From the NCBI GenBank assembly GCA_028282905.1, contig JANQGW010000235.1, forward strand, positions 1 to 34,876: DNA of 34,876 bases, read 5' to 3'. Position 1 is the stretch's first letter, and the number at the start of each line of letters is the position of its first letter. Positions 15,083 to 23,535 of this stretch are shown here, piece after piece. Below the pieces are notes generated by a model. It saw only the letters and a list, made by a program, of their open reading frames with translations, did no database searches and was not told the DNA's origin. The DNA is from Sedimentisphaerales bacterium. GTDB lineage: Bacteria > Planctomycetota > Phycisphaerae > Sedimentisphaerales > Anaerohalosphaeraceae. A program made the position numbers and the translations under genes.

Positions 15083-17848
15083 CTACTGCTTTTGCATTAT
15101 CTCAATATCGTTTCTACGTGTCGCCGGCGTTACATTCAGCTTTTCAATTTTCCCGTTGACGACAGTGCCCTCAATGACTGTATTGTATGGCGCGTGAAGC
15201 TTGAACTTCGCATCCCAATGGTTCGGCCACGCCGGTAACAGATAGATTTTTTTGCTGTACGGATCCACCTGCATCAGCATCGACTGAAACGCCTTCATTA
15301 AAACCCCGCCGTGATCCTGGTCTGGCACCCAATCATAGTTCGGCCCCCAAAACGCCGGAAAGCGGGAATTCTTGTCATAACTGCGAGCACGGCTGACTAC
15401 ATACTCCTTCGCCTGCTCTGCCAGACCAAGGTATGCCATGAAGATATCATCCTGTCGCCAGCCAAACGCCCCCTTGTCCCAGCGGTGTTTTAAAGCATTG
15501 ACTCCCCACTCAATGTTATCATTACCCACGGCAATCTGCCTGAACGGATAAACCGCGTATAATTCAGGATTTTCAACATTAATCTTTCTGGCGAACTTTT
15601 CCGCCGGAGCCAAGGCAGTTCCATCGGCGGTATCACGCATTGGCAGCATCGGCAGTTTTTCCATAAAAGCCTGCCAGTTTTCTCTTTGCTGTGTCGTTGA
15701 AAGTTTTTCATCCATTAACAGCAGCCGTTTTGTGATCGCACGCAAACCCGCCACTTCCGGCATCGTATTGGTACATTCGATCCAGGTTTCACAGGCCTGT
15801 GACGGATGCATGACTAGTTTGCCGTCATCGCCGCACTTGTAATAATTTTCAAAAAAGGACATGATCGCCTCGGCAATCGGAATGACTGTTTCCCGGCGGT
15901 ACTTGTCATCGCCAGTATAGTCACAGTAATCCATCATCATAAACACCAACTCCGGCCCGCACACCCACTCCCACTTGTGCCACATACTCCGCTGCAGCGG
16001 ATCTTTCCGCTCACTGAACGGCTTGTCCCAGCCATAGGTCTGTGAGAAAACCGCCCCCCACGGATACATGCACTCGGCAAAGTAGGCGCCTTCAAAACCG
16101 AAATATTTTTTCGTCCGATACTGACACAGCGGAAAAATATCCTCGGCGTACATCCTGAACAGCGGCTTCATCAGGTCAAAATCGCCGGACATCGGCATAC
16201 TAATATACGGCAGCCGGCTGTTCTGCCACCAGTAGCCCTGTCCCCACCGTCGGTCATCCGGGTCACCACCCATATCCACCGTAAAAATCGAGCCGTTAAA
16301 CTTAACCGGAAACTGCCCCCGGCTGCCGCAGGCATCGATAAACCGCTGGAGCGTGTACGCCCGGGTCACAGAAGATGCTTCATCCAGCATTGCTCTCGCT
16401 TCGGTCGCAATTTTAAGCTCTCCGTCCAGGTACAGTTCCACGCTATCCATATCCGAGTTTACCACGACCGCCGCGTGGTGCCATTGACCGGCAATAAGGC
16501 AGTCCGGCACATTCAGAATCGTTTTCCCGACAATCAGGCGAAGACTGCGGCCTTTCGGATACGTGTCCAGTAAAAAGCCATCCGAACCACCGGGAGTAAT
16601 CTTATCGACCAGCCTTGCCGGCCCGCCTTGTTCAGTTGGTTTGAATGTGACTTCAAAGCTGACATTGCCGCTGCCCCATTGAGTGGAGTTATGCACTTCC
16701 TTGCTTGATACATTGGTGTAACTGATGTCGTAATCCGGGATTTTGGAGGTATTTGCAATCTGTTTAACCTTATCTTTGCTGAGAGCTTTGTTAAAAAACG
16801 AGGCCCTGCCGATTTTCCCTTGGAATTGATTACCGCCGTGCTGATCGATGCCGATCTTAACAGCATGCGCATTGGACGGAATTAGACTTGTCGGTTCTTG
16901 CTTTGGCGAGCTTGCATAAATCCAGCTTCGATCCCAGAATTCGTTCCACCACTTGCAATGTTCACGGTACCGCTTAGAAAAAGACTTCTTTTCTGTCTTT
17001 TGGATGGTATTGTTAATCGTATTGAACCAGTCTTTCTCCGTCGATGGGTGCTCCGTTACAACATACACACTGAATTGGTTTTGTTTGCCGCTGCTTTGAA
17101 GGGTTAAATCATCCAGACGCTTCGCTTTTTTGCCTTTGATAACAGCACCAAATGTGCGATGCAATAACGTATCGACAAAACCGGGATAGTCATCCAATCC
17201 CTGGTATTTCATGGTCATATCCGGCCCAATGGACTTGATATTGCGATGATACCACGCCACGCCATCCGGGTAATCCTTTACGACCGTATCAGGCTCGGCA
17301 ACAGGCTGTCTTTTCTGTGGATCCTGAGAATATGGGCCGCCGACCTGGTTTTTGCGTGTGATTTGTCCAGTGCGCCAAAGTTCGACTTTCGCCGTAGCCG
17401 TGACCGGCTTTTTACTTTGGGTCTCAATATGAATAACCGGATGATTGGCATCAACCCAAAACTTGACTGAAACAGGATTCTTACCGTCAACGTCTATCAG
17501 CATCTGACCGTTTTTCAGGTCGAGCTCCTGCCGGAAGCCGGCTCTTTCCTTCAAAAGATTCGGCGAAAACGTAACTCGAACTCGGCCAACCTTGAGCAAC
17601 CGGCCGTTGTCACCCCAACTGTCATTTTTGCTGATATAGAAGACCAGATCACCGTTCTCCTCCATCCAGACATTCGTGCCAATATCGCCATTGCCCAGCG
17701 GCATCGAACCGCCCATACCCTTGCTCGGGCTTTCCCAGACGACATTGTATGTATCCAGATTGCTAAAATCCGATGCGATGACAGGTGAACTCATAACAGC
17801 AATAAACGAAGATAACACAACAATGGCAATTCCCTTATTAATTCGCAT
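15083..17848 (-). CDS. Secreted GH95-like glycoside hydrolase with inserted LamG-like domain
   Basis: 921 residues from ATG 17848 (GGGG 9 bases upstream); TTG 17863 and ATG 17854 are in-frame alternatives with poorer spacing. Signal peptide 1-25. The N-terminal beta domain (32-265) opens with WESPSKGMGGSMPLGNGDIG, typical of the DUF5703/GH95-like N-domain. After the linker NEFWDRSW (302-309) a LamG-like domain of about 165 residues is inserted (about 323-487; HHAAVVVNSDMDSVELYLDG). Then the (alpha/alpha)6 catalytic barrel resumes with YTLQRFIDACGSRGQFPVKF and WGQGYWWQNSRLPY, to about 865, followed by a small C-terminal beta domain. Family members act on alpha-L-fucosides or alpha-L-galactosides; the substrate here is not known. 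It lies upstream of the sigma-FecR operon on the same strand, which suggests co-regulation. Confidence 0.83.
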   Translation of the reverse strand: MRINKGIAIVVLSSFIAVMSSPVIASDFSNLDTYNVVWESPSKGMGGSMPLGNGDIGTNVWMEENGDLVFYISKNDSWGDNGRLLKVGRVRVTFSPNLLKERAGFRQELDLKNGQMLIDVDGKNPVSVKFWVDANHPVIHIETQSKKPVTATAKVELWRTGQITRKNQVGGPYSQDPQKRQPVAEPDTVVKDYPDGVAWYHRNIKSIGPDMTMKYQGLDDYPGFVDTLLHRTFGAVIKGKKAKRLDDLTLQSSGKQNQFSVYVVTEHPSTEKDWFNTINNTIQKTEKKSFSKRYREHCKWWNEFWDRSWIYASSPKQEPTSLIPSNAHAVKIGIDQHGGNQFQGKIGRASFFNKALSKDKVKQIANTSKIPDYDISYTNVSSKEVHNSTQWGSGNVSFEVTFKPTEQGGPARLVDKITPGGSDGFLLDTYPKGRSLRLIVGKTILNVPDCLIAGQWHHAAVVVNSDMDSVELYLDGELKIATEARAMLDEASSVTRAYTLQRFIDACGSRGQFPVKFNGSIFTVDMGGDPDDRRWGQGYWWQNSRLPYISMPMSGDFDLMKPLFRMYAEDIFPLCQYRTKKYFGFEGAYFAECMYPWGAVFSQTYGWDKPFSERKDPLQRSMWHKWEWVCGPELVFMMMDYCDYTGDDKYRRETVIPIAEAIMSFFENYYKCGDDGKLVMHPSQACETWIECTNTMPEVAGLRAITKRLLLMDEKLSTTQQRENWQAFMEKLPMLPMRDTADGTALAPAEKFARKINVENPELYAVYPFRQIAVGNDNIEWGVNALKHRWDKGAFGWRQDDIFMAYLGLAEQAKEYVVSRARSYDKNSRFPAFWGPNYDWVPDQDHGGVLMKAFQSMLMQVDPYSKKIYLLPAWPNHWDAKFKLHAPYNTVIEGTVVNGKIEKLNVTPATRRNDIEIMQKQ

Positions 17849-18248
17849 AGTCATATTCCCCAAAAAATATCAAACGGCATCTATTTCTTTGAGAACATTC
17901 TATCCCTAATTGACAATGTCGGCTATATCTGTTAATGTAAATTTCATGTCTTATTCTGCACTCGTATGTCTTGGTGACGGAGTCGATGCCCCTTTTTCAG
18001 GGCTTAGAAGCAAGCTCCAGCATATTTTGTACAATATCTCTGTTTCAGAGCAATGAACCTGTCACAGCAGCCAGTTTTTTGTTGACTGCCGCCTGTTTGG
18101 ATACTATACATAGACTGTATAATTTTAGCGTGTACCGAATAAACTAACAATAAATGTAAAATAAACGCCAGACGGGAATTTTCCAGGAAATTAGTGCCAA
18201 ATTTCTCTGCTGAAAATCGCGTCTTAGTAAATAACGCAGAGAAAACCC
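17849..18248. other. Divergent intergenic region, glycosidase / cobA-hemD
   Basis: 400 bases between divergent genes. It holds one good plus-strand promoter candidate (18082-18110). No cobalamin, heme or other riboswitch structure was recognised. A minus-strand reading frame at 18004-18261 has no homology signature and overlaps the cobA start, so it is rejected. Confidence 0.5.
18082..18110 (+). promoter_or_regulatory. Candidate promoter of cobA-hemD / hemL
   Basis: TTGACT, a 17-base spacer, then TATACA: a strong sigma-70-type match, 138 bases before the cobA-hemD start codon. A perfect TATAAT lies just downstream at 18118-18123 but lacks a good -35 box. Confidence 0.45.
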
Positions 18249-19646
18249 ATGCCAAAAACAAGTGTTTTTTTGATTGGTGCCGGTCCCGGCGATAAGGATT
18301 TGATTACCGTCAAAGGTTTGAATATCCTTTCACAGGCGGACGTGATTCTGTATGACCACCTGATTTCACACGATCTGCTGAATCATGCCAAGGCGGAAGC
18401 CGAAAAGATATCCGTTGGAAAATTTGCCGCCAAACACACTTTGCCGCAGGAAGGCATCAATGCCCTGATCATTGAGAAGGCCAAAGAGGGCAAGCTCGTA
18501 GTCCGTCTCAAGGGCGGCGACTGCTACCTTTTCGGGCGAGGCGGTGAAGAAGCCGAGGCCTGCTATGAAGCCGGGGTAGCTTTCGAGGTTGTACCCGGCA
18601 TTACGAGTGCCTTGGCGGCCCCCTGCTATGCGGGAATTCCGCCGACACATCGTGACTGTACATCCAATATCGCGGTGGTGACCGGTCACCGCAAAAAAGG
18701 CGACACCCGCCCGATCGATATCCCCAAAGCCGGGACGGTTGTGTTTTTGATGTCGGTTGGCAATATCCACAACATTATCAGCTCTTTGTTAGAGGCCGGA
18801 TATCCGCCGGAAACCAAAATCGCCGCCGTCGAACACGGCACCTGGTACGATCAGCGTGTTATCAAAGGAACACTGGACAATTTCCTGACTGTCATCAAGG
18901 ATAATCCACTCCGAACGCCGGCGATCTTCATTGTCGGTAAAGTCGTCGAACTCCAGGACAAGCTGGACTGGTTCTCCAAAAAGCCGCGTGTTCTCCTGCT
19001 GGGTAATTATTCGCAGCGATATGCCCATCTCGGCACAATTGTTCATCGACCGATTATCGAATGTGTTGAAGCTGGTGACACCGAAAAACACAGCGAAACA
19101 CTTCAACGCTGCCGGCATTATGACTGGATTGTTTTCACCAGCGGCAACGGAATTAAATATTTCTTCAAAAAACTCTTTGAACAGGGCCTTGACGTCCGCA
19201 GCTTTGCGAAGACCCGCTTCGGCGTGATCGGTAAAGCCAGCGGCGAGCGACTGGCCGAATACGGCATCCGGGCCGACCTTTGTGCGAAGGTTGAATCCAG
19301 CAAAGGGCTACTCGAAGCATTTGCCGGTATTGACATTGCAGGCAAGTCGTTCTTACTGCCGCAGGCTGAGGTCAGTTCTGACGAATTACCCAACGGACTT
19401 TCGCTTCGCGGGGCAGCCGTGGATAAGCTGGGCGTCTACAAAACCGTCGAAAGGGAAATCGACGATGTCGACCTGGACTATATCGACCAGATCCTCTTTA
19501 CCAGCGGCTCGACCGTCAAAGCATTTGCCAATAAATTCAATACGGTTCCGGCCCATATTCAGGCCTTGTGCCTGGGCGAACCAACACAGGCATTTGCCAA
19601 GCAGTACGGCATCAACGCCAAAATCATTGAAAAAGCAGCCAATTAA
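18249..19646 (+). CDS. cobA-hemD: Uroporphyrinogen-III C-methyltransferase / uroporphyrinogen-III synthase fusion
   Basis: 465-residue bifunctional enzyme. Residues 1-240 are the SAM-dependent methyltransferase that makes precorrin-2 from uroporphyrinogen III: GAGPGD at 10-15, VVRLKGGDCYLFGRGGEEA at 84-102, PGITSALAAPCYAGIPPTHR at 116-135. Residues 245-465 are the HemD domain that closes and inverts ring D of hydroxymethylbilane, with the typical WIVFTSGNGIKYFF and QILFTSGSTVKAF segments. Fusions of this order are known in clostridia and sulfate reducers. The start has only a weak ribosome-binding site (GAGAAAA). hemL follows after 20 bases, so both form an operon. The methyltransferase half commits flux to siroheme and from there to heme by the Ahb route. 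Confidence 0.95.
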   Translation: MPKTSVFLIGAGPGDKDLITVKGLNILSQADVILYDHLISHDLLNHAKAEAEKISVGKFAAKHTLPQEGINALIIEKAKEGKLVVRLKGGDCYLFGRGGEEAEACYEAGVAFEVVPGITSALAAPCYAGIPPTHRDCTSNIAVVTGHRKKGDTRPIDIPKAGTVVFLMSVGNIHNIISSLLEAGYPPETKIAAVEHGTWYDQRVIKGTLDNFLTVIKDNPLRTPAIFIVGKVVELQDKLDWFSKKPRVLLLGNYSQRYAHLGTIVHRPIIECVEAGDTEKHSETLQRCRHYDWIVFTSGNGIKYFFKKLFEQGLDVRSFAKTRFGVIGKASGERLAEYGIRADLCAKVESSKGLLEAFAGIDIAGKSFLLPQAEVSSDELPNGLSLRGAAVDKLGVYKTVEREIDDVDLDYIDQILFTSGSTVKAFANKFNTVPAHIQALCLGEPTQAFAKQYGINAKIIEKAAN

Positions 19647-19666
19647 TCATCGACAAGGAATGTTAT

Positions 19667-20947
19667 ATGCAGAATCGCAAAAGCGCACAGCTTTTTAAAA
19701 ATGCCAAAAAAGTCATCCCCGGCGGCGTTAACAGCCCGGTACGCGCCTTTCAGAGCGTTGGCGCCAAACCAATTTTCATTGAAAAAGCTAAGGGGCCATT
19801 CCTTTATGACGAAGACGGCAACCGCTATATCGACTACTGCCTGTCTTGGGGACCGATGATTCTCGGCCACGCCAATAAAACGGTTCTTTCTGAAGTCAAA
19901 CAAGCCATGGCCAAAGGCACCAGCTATGGCATTCCAACGTGTCAGGAAACGCAATTAGCAGAGATGGTCGTCGAGGCCTTCCCCGCGATTGACAAGGTCC
20001 GCCTGGTTAGTTCAGGCACCGAAGCGGTCATGACCGCCATTCGCCTGGCTCGCGGTGTTACCGAACGCGACATGGTGATTAAATTTATCGGCTGCTATCA
20101 CGGGCATGTTGACCACATGCTGGTCAGTGCCGGTTCCGGCCTGATGACACTCGGGGCCCCTTCCAGCCCAGGCGTTCCCCGCGATTTCGCGAAAAACACC
20201 CTGCTGGCACCATATAATAACGTCGAAGCTGTGGAAAAACTGTTTGCGAAATACGCCGACCGCATTGCGGCGGTGATTATCGAACCCGTCGCCGGCAATA
20301 TGGGTACGGTGCCGCCCAAGCCGGGATTTCTGAAAAAACTGCGGAGCCTGTGCACTAAAAACAAGAGCCTGCTGATTTTTGATGAAGTCATCTCCGGCTT
20401 TCGCCTGGGCTTCGGCGGCGTTCAAACGCTTATGAATATCAAGCCCGATCTAACCACGCTCGGCAAAATCATCGGAGGGGGATTTCCCATCGGCGCTGTC
20501 GGCGGCAAAGCCTCGATCATGAAAAAACTGTCTCCCGAAGGAACGGTCTATCAGGCCGGCACCCTTTCGGGCAATCCGGTCTGTGTCGCAGCGGGGTTAG
20601 CCACCCTCTCGCAGCTCAAAAAGCAAAATCCGTACCCTAAGCTGGAATCGATGACGGAATGCCTGTGCGGCGGCATTACTCAGACGCTTTCAGCGAAAGG
20701 AATTGAACACCAGATCAACCGCATCGGGTCTATGTTTACGCTGTTCTTTAATGATATCGAAATCACCGATTACGACAGCGCGGCAAAATCAGATACCGAC
20801 CGCTACGGTCAATACTTCAGGCACATGCTGGAGTGTGGTGTCTATTTGCCGCCATCGCAATTTGAGGCTAACTTCCTGTCAACCGCGCACACGGAAAGAC
20901 ATCTGGAAAAGACACTGGCCGCCGCCAAAAAATTCAGAGTACGATAG
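19667..20947 (+). CDS. hemL: Glutamate-1-semialdehyde 2,1-aminomutase
   Basis: 426 residues, the usual length. ATG 19667 has AAGGA 7 bases upstream. A PLP-dependent class III aminotransferase fold that converts glutamate-1-semialdehyde, the product of HemA, to 5-aminolevulinate in the cytoplasm. Visible family features: GGVNSPVRAF near the N-terminus, SSGTEAVMTAIRLARG (115-130), the cofactor region LLIFDEVISGFR, and the PLP lysine K267 in LGKIIGGGFPIGA. It is the second gene of the cobA-hemD operon and converges with ahbC across a repeat element. Confidence 0.97.
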   Translation: MQNRKSAQLFKNAKKVIPGGVNSPVRAFQSVGAKPIFIEKAKGPFLYDEDGNRYIDYCLSWGPMILGHANKTVLSEVKQAMAKGTSYGIPTCQETQLAEMVVEAFPAIDKVRLVSSGTEAVMTAIRLARGVTERDMVIKFIGCYHGHVDHMLVSAGSGLMTLGAPSSPGVPRDFAKNTLLAPYNNVEAVEKLFAKYADRIAAVIIEPVAGNMGTVPPKPGFLKKLRSLCTKNKSLLIFDEVISGFRLGFGGVQTLMNIKPDLTTLGKIIGGGFPIGAVGGKASIMKKLSPEGTVYQAGTLSGNPVCVAAGLATLSQLKKQNPYPKLESMTECLCGGITQTLSAKGIEHQINRIGSMFTLFFNDIEITDYDSAAKSDTDRYGQYFRHMLECGVYLPPSQFEANFLSTAHTERHLEKTLAAAKKFRVR

Positions 20948-20956
20948 CCATACTAA

Positions 20957-21124
20957 ATAACCACGGAAGTCACCGAAATACACAGAAGGGAACCAGTGAG
21001 TTCGCCTGCAAATAGGAACCACCGAGGACACTGATGACACCGAAATAGTTTTTAAATCAGTGTCCTCAGCGTCCTCGGTGGTAAAATCATTCATTTGCGT
21101 TGATTCGCGTGTATTAGCGGTTTA
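20957..21124. repeat. Degenerate inverted-repeat element between convergent hemL and ahbC
   Basis: Two arms, 21018-21044 and 21056-21082, match as inverted repeats in 23 of 27 positions around an AT-rich loop (core ACCACCGAGGAC / GTCCTCGGTGGT). A related half unit (CCACGGAAGTCACCGAAATA) begins at 20960, and the right flank GATTCGCGTGTATTAGCGG completes the pattern. I recall very similar ACCACnGAGGACAC...GTGTATTAGCGGTT elements dispersed in intergenic regions of planctomycete, deltaproteobacterial and other genomes. The stem could also serve as a bidirectional terminator. Confidence 0.7.
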
Positions 21125-21134
21125 ATGTCATGCT

Positions 21135-22382
21135 CTACTCAGGAAGCGTAAATTGTTCTCCGGAGCGAACAAGTTCTTCTTTTTTGTCTTCAGTCAGGCC
21201 GATTTCTTCATCGGTCAGATAGCAGGCCGGCTCCGGCGCCCACGGATCGTCAAAATACAGGTCCGCCCGCACCCGGAGGCTGCCGCCGCAGGCGTCGAAA
21301 AACTTGCATAACCGGCAGCGTCCCTTCACATAATCCCGGCGGTTTCGAAGCCCTTTTAATAGCGGTTCTTCCTGATTGCTCCAGATTTCACTGAACGGCT
21401 TGTCATGGATATCCCCCAGATCGTAATGCCCCCAGAACTGGTTGGCATGGACCTTTCCATTAAAATCAATGCAGCCGATTCCGACGCCGCTGCTGTTAAG
21501 ACCTCCGCCGTTCCAGGTCAGCAGTTTCCAGACCTCGGCCGCTTTTTCAGGATCTTCTTCAAGCAGCTTCAGGTAAAGATAAACGCCATCCACATGATTA
21601 TCGACAGTCAGAATATCCGTATTCCTGCCGGCGTTTTTTAACGCTTTTGTCTTCGCCAGGATGGTTTCAATCGCCTGTCGGCTCTGAGCATGCGTCAGGT
21701 CATCGCTGAACATATCCTGCCCACGCCCGCTGGGGACAAGATGATAAAAACACGCCCTTTCGATCCCCTCTTGTTCAAAAAAGTCAAACAGACCCTCAAT
21801 ATCCTGTGCATTTCGCTTTGTCAGGGTTAACCTCAAACCTACACGTACGCCGGCGTCCATACAATTTCGAATCCCGGCAACCGCATCGTCAAAAGCGCCT
21901 TCGACACCACGAAACTGGTCATTGACCTTGCCAATGCCGTCGAGGCTGATTCCCACATAGGAAACGCCCATCTTCTTGATCTCGCGGGCCTTCTCGGCGG
22001 TGATTAAAGTCCCATTCGTAGAAATGACCGTGCGAAGTCCCTGATCGACCGCATACGGAATCAATTCAAATAAATCCCTGCGGGTCATCGGTTCGCCGCC
22101 GCTGAACAAAACGGACGGAACCCCGAAAGCCGCCAGATCATCCAGAACCGCTTTTGCCTCAGCCGTTGTGGATTCATTGCTGTTGACATTGGCACCGCTG
22201 TCGTTGTAACAGTGAACACATTTCAGGTTGCAATGACTGGTAATGTTCCAGACAACGATCGGTTTCCGTTCCGATGCCTTTTTGGGAACCTGTTCGCCCT
22301 CTTTTTGCCCCCCTCGAATCCCATACCGGAGCCAGTCGCCCGGCGTAAGCTGATCACAATAAAGTTTAGATATATTAATCAT
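21135..22382 (-). CDS. ahbC: Radical SAM 12,18-didecarboxysiroheme deacetylase (Fe-coproporphyrin III synthase)
   Basis: 415 residues from ATG 22382 (AAAGG with 6-base spacing), 13 bases after the ahbD stop. The long upstream extension of the reading frame lies inside ahbD and is excluded. The radical SAM iron-sulfur site is C51-x3-C55-x2-C58 (HCNLKCVHCYNDSG). FSGGEPMTRRDLFEL, VISTNGTLI and YVGISLDGIGKVNDQFRG are typical of AhbC/NirJ1. A C-terminal SPASM-like cysteine set follows (GIGCIDFNGKVHANQFW, GRCRLCKFFDACGG). Known reaction: removal of the acetate side chains at C2 and C7 of didecarboxysiroheme to give Fe-coproporphyrin III. Last gene of the hemX-hemA-ahbD-ahbC operon. Confidence 0.93.
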   Translation of the reverse strand: MINISKLYCDQLTPGDWLRYGIRGGQKEGEQVPKKASERKPIVVWNITSHCNLKCVHCYNDSGANVNSNESTTAEAKAVLDDLAAFGVPSVLFSGGEPMTRRDLFELIPYAVDQGLRTVISTNGTLITAEKAREIKKMGVSYVGISLDGIGKVNDQFRGVEGAFDDAVAGIRNCMDAGVRVGLRLTLTKRNAQDIEGLFDFFEQEGIERACFYHLVPSGRGQDMFSDDLTHAQSRQAIETILAKTKALKNAGRNTDILTVDNHVDGVYLYLKLLEEDPEKAAEVWKLLTWNGGGLNSSGVGIGCIDFNGKVHANQFWGHYDLGDIHDKPFSEIWSNQEEPLLKGLRNRRDYVKGRCRLCKFFDACGGSLRVRADLYFDDPWAPEPACYLTDEEIGLTEDKKEELVRSGEQFTLPE

Positions 22383-22395
22383 CGTTGACCTTTTA

Positions 22396-23535
22396 TTATT
22401 CGGATTTTTTCTTTTTATTGGGCGGCATATACCGGCACATCGGTTCCGCTTCCATGTAGTCGCCCGTCGCCGCAAAAGCCCGGGCTCGACAACCGCCGCA
22501 AACGGCACGATAGCCGCAAACGCCGCATTTGCCTTTCAATTGCTCGGTATCCCGCATGCTGGCAAGTTCGGGGCTGCCCTTCCATATCTCAAGCAGCGGC
22601 GTCTGCAAGATATTGCCGCAGTGGACGGGCAGATAGCCGCATGGAAAGACCTCGCCGTTATGCGAAACAAAAATCACCCCCGACCCGGCCAGGCAGCCCT
22701 TGGACATCGAACCATGTTTGGGGCCGGGATGCCCCCCGGCGGTTGGATGGCCAATCGAATGCGGATGCACCGGCATATCCGCCGTTGCCTGCCCCTTTTT
22801 CTCTTCACGCACCACTCGCTCGTAATGAGGGCCGCAGGTCACCTTAATTTCAAGACGACCGGTGCGTTCTTTTCCGGCAATCCGCTTCATCAGTTCTTCA
22901 TATTCATCGGCCGAAAGCATGTCTTCCTCGGAAAATTCTTCACCACAGCCGACCGGCACCAGCATAAACAAATGAACCGCAACCGCTCCCAACTGCTCAG
23001 CTAAAACAAAAATGTCATCCAGCTGGTGGGCGTTGTAACGTGTAATCGTCATATTGATTTGGAATGGAACCCCCGCGTTGCACAAACAGTCGATACCATT
23101 GAGAGCCGCTTCAAACGAACCTTCAAGTTTACGCAGCTTATTGTGTATCTCACCGGTCGCACCATCAAGACTGACCGAGACGCGTTCGACACCGGCGTCT
23201 TTGATCTTGCCGGCAATCTCCTCATCTATCAGTGTCCCATTTGTCGCTAAAGCAGGCTTGATGCCTTTTGCCGCGGCATCTTCGATTAACTCGAAAATAT
23301 CACTTCGACACAGCGGTTCGCCGCCGCTAAACACCAGGATCGGCATAAAATCCTGTACACGCCCCACGTCGGCAAGCTGATCGATGAGCTGCCGAGCCTG
23401 CGTTGTTGTTAAGTCCGTATCGACGGCCTGATCCGTCTCAACCCGCCTGCAATGCGCACAGGACAGATTGCACCGAATCGTGCTTTCCCAAAACAGCAGC
23501 CGAAGTTTTCGTTTATGGTCAGTCAAATGTTTCAT
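22396..23535 (-). CDS. ahbD: Radical SAM heme b synthase
   Basis: 379 residues. The ATG shares one base with the hemA stop (TAATG), so it is translationally coupled. The first cluster is C22-x3-C26-x2-C29 (RCNLSCAHCRRVE); FSGGEPLCRSDIFELIEDAA and VSVSLDGA follow. The C-terminus has the AhbD-type SPASM pattern CGVCGYRAVCGGCRARAFAA and the upstream GCLAGSGVIFVS / PCGYLP block. Known reaction: oxidative decarboxylation of the two propionates of Fe-coproporphyrin III to vinyl groups, giving heme b without oxygen. A His/Gly/Pro-rich loop at about 256-278 is conspicuous. It pairs with ahbC as the last two steps of siroheme-dependent heme synthesis. Confidence 0.94.
   Translation of the reverse strand: MKHLTDHKRKLRLLFWESTIRCNLSCAHCRRVETDQAVDTDLTTTQARQLIDQLADVGRVQDFMPILVFSGGEPLCRSDIFELIEDAAAKGIKPALATNGTLIDEEIAGKIKDAGVERVSVSLDGATGEIHNKLRKLEGSFEAALNGIDCLCNAGVPFQINMTITRYNAHQLDDIFVLAEQLGAVAVHLFMLVPVGCGEEFSEEDMLSADEYEELMKRIAGKERTGRLEIKVTCGPHYERVVREEKKGQATADMPVHPHSIGHPTAGGHPGPKHGSMSKGCLAGSGVIFVSHNGEVFPCGYLPVHCGNILQTPLLEIWKGSPELASMRDTEQLKGKCGVCGYRAVCGGCRARAFAATGDYMEAEPMCRYMPPNKKKKSE

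Noticed and set aside
14890..15159. Plus-strand frame of 89 codons
   Set aside because: No ribosome-binding site; overlaps the end of the glycosidase gene in antisense; composition unlike the neighbours.
17849..18248. Cobalamin or heme riboswitch upstream of cobA-hemD
   Set aside because: No B12-box-like sequence or multi-stem pattern was found; only a promoter candidate is supported.
18004..18261. Minus-strand frame of 85 codons before cobA-hemD
   Set aside because: Overlaps the cobA start and the candidate promoter, has no ribosome-binding site and an unstructured, Cys-rich composition.
22383..22508. Long N-terminal extension of AhbC
   Set aside because: The upstream part overlaps ahbD and reads as Arg-rich shadow sequence; ATG 22382 has a good ribosome-binding site and fits family length.
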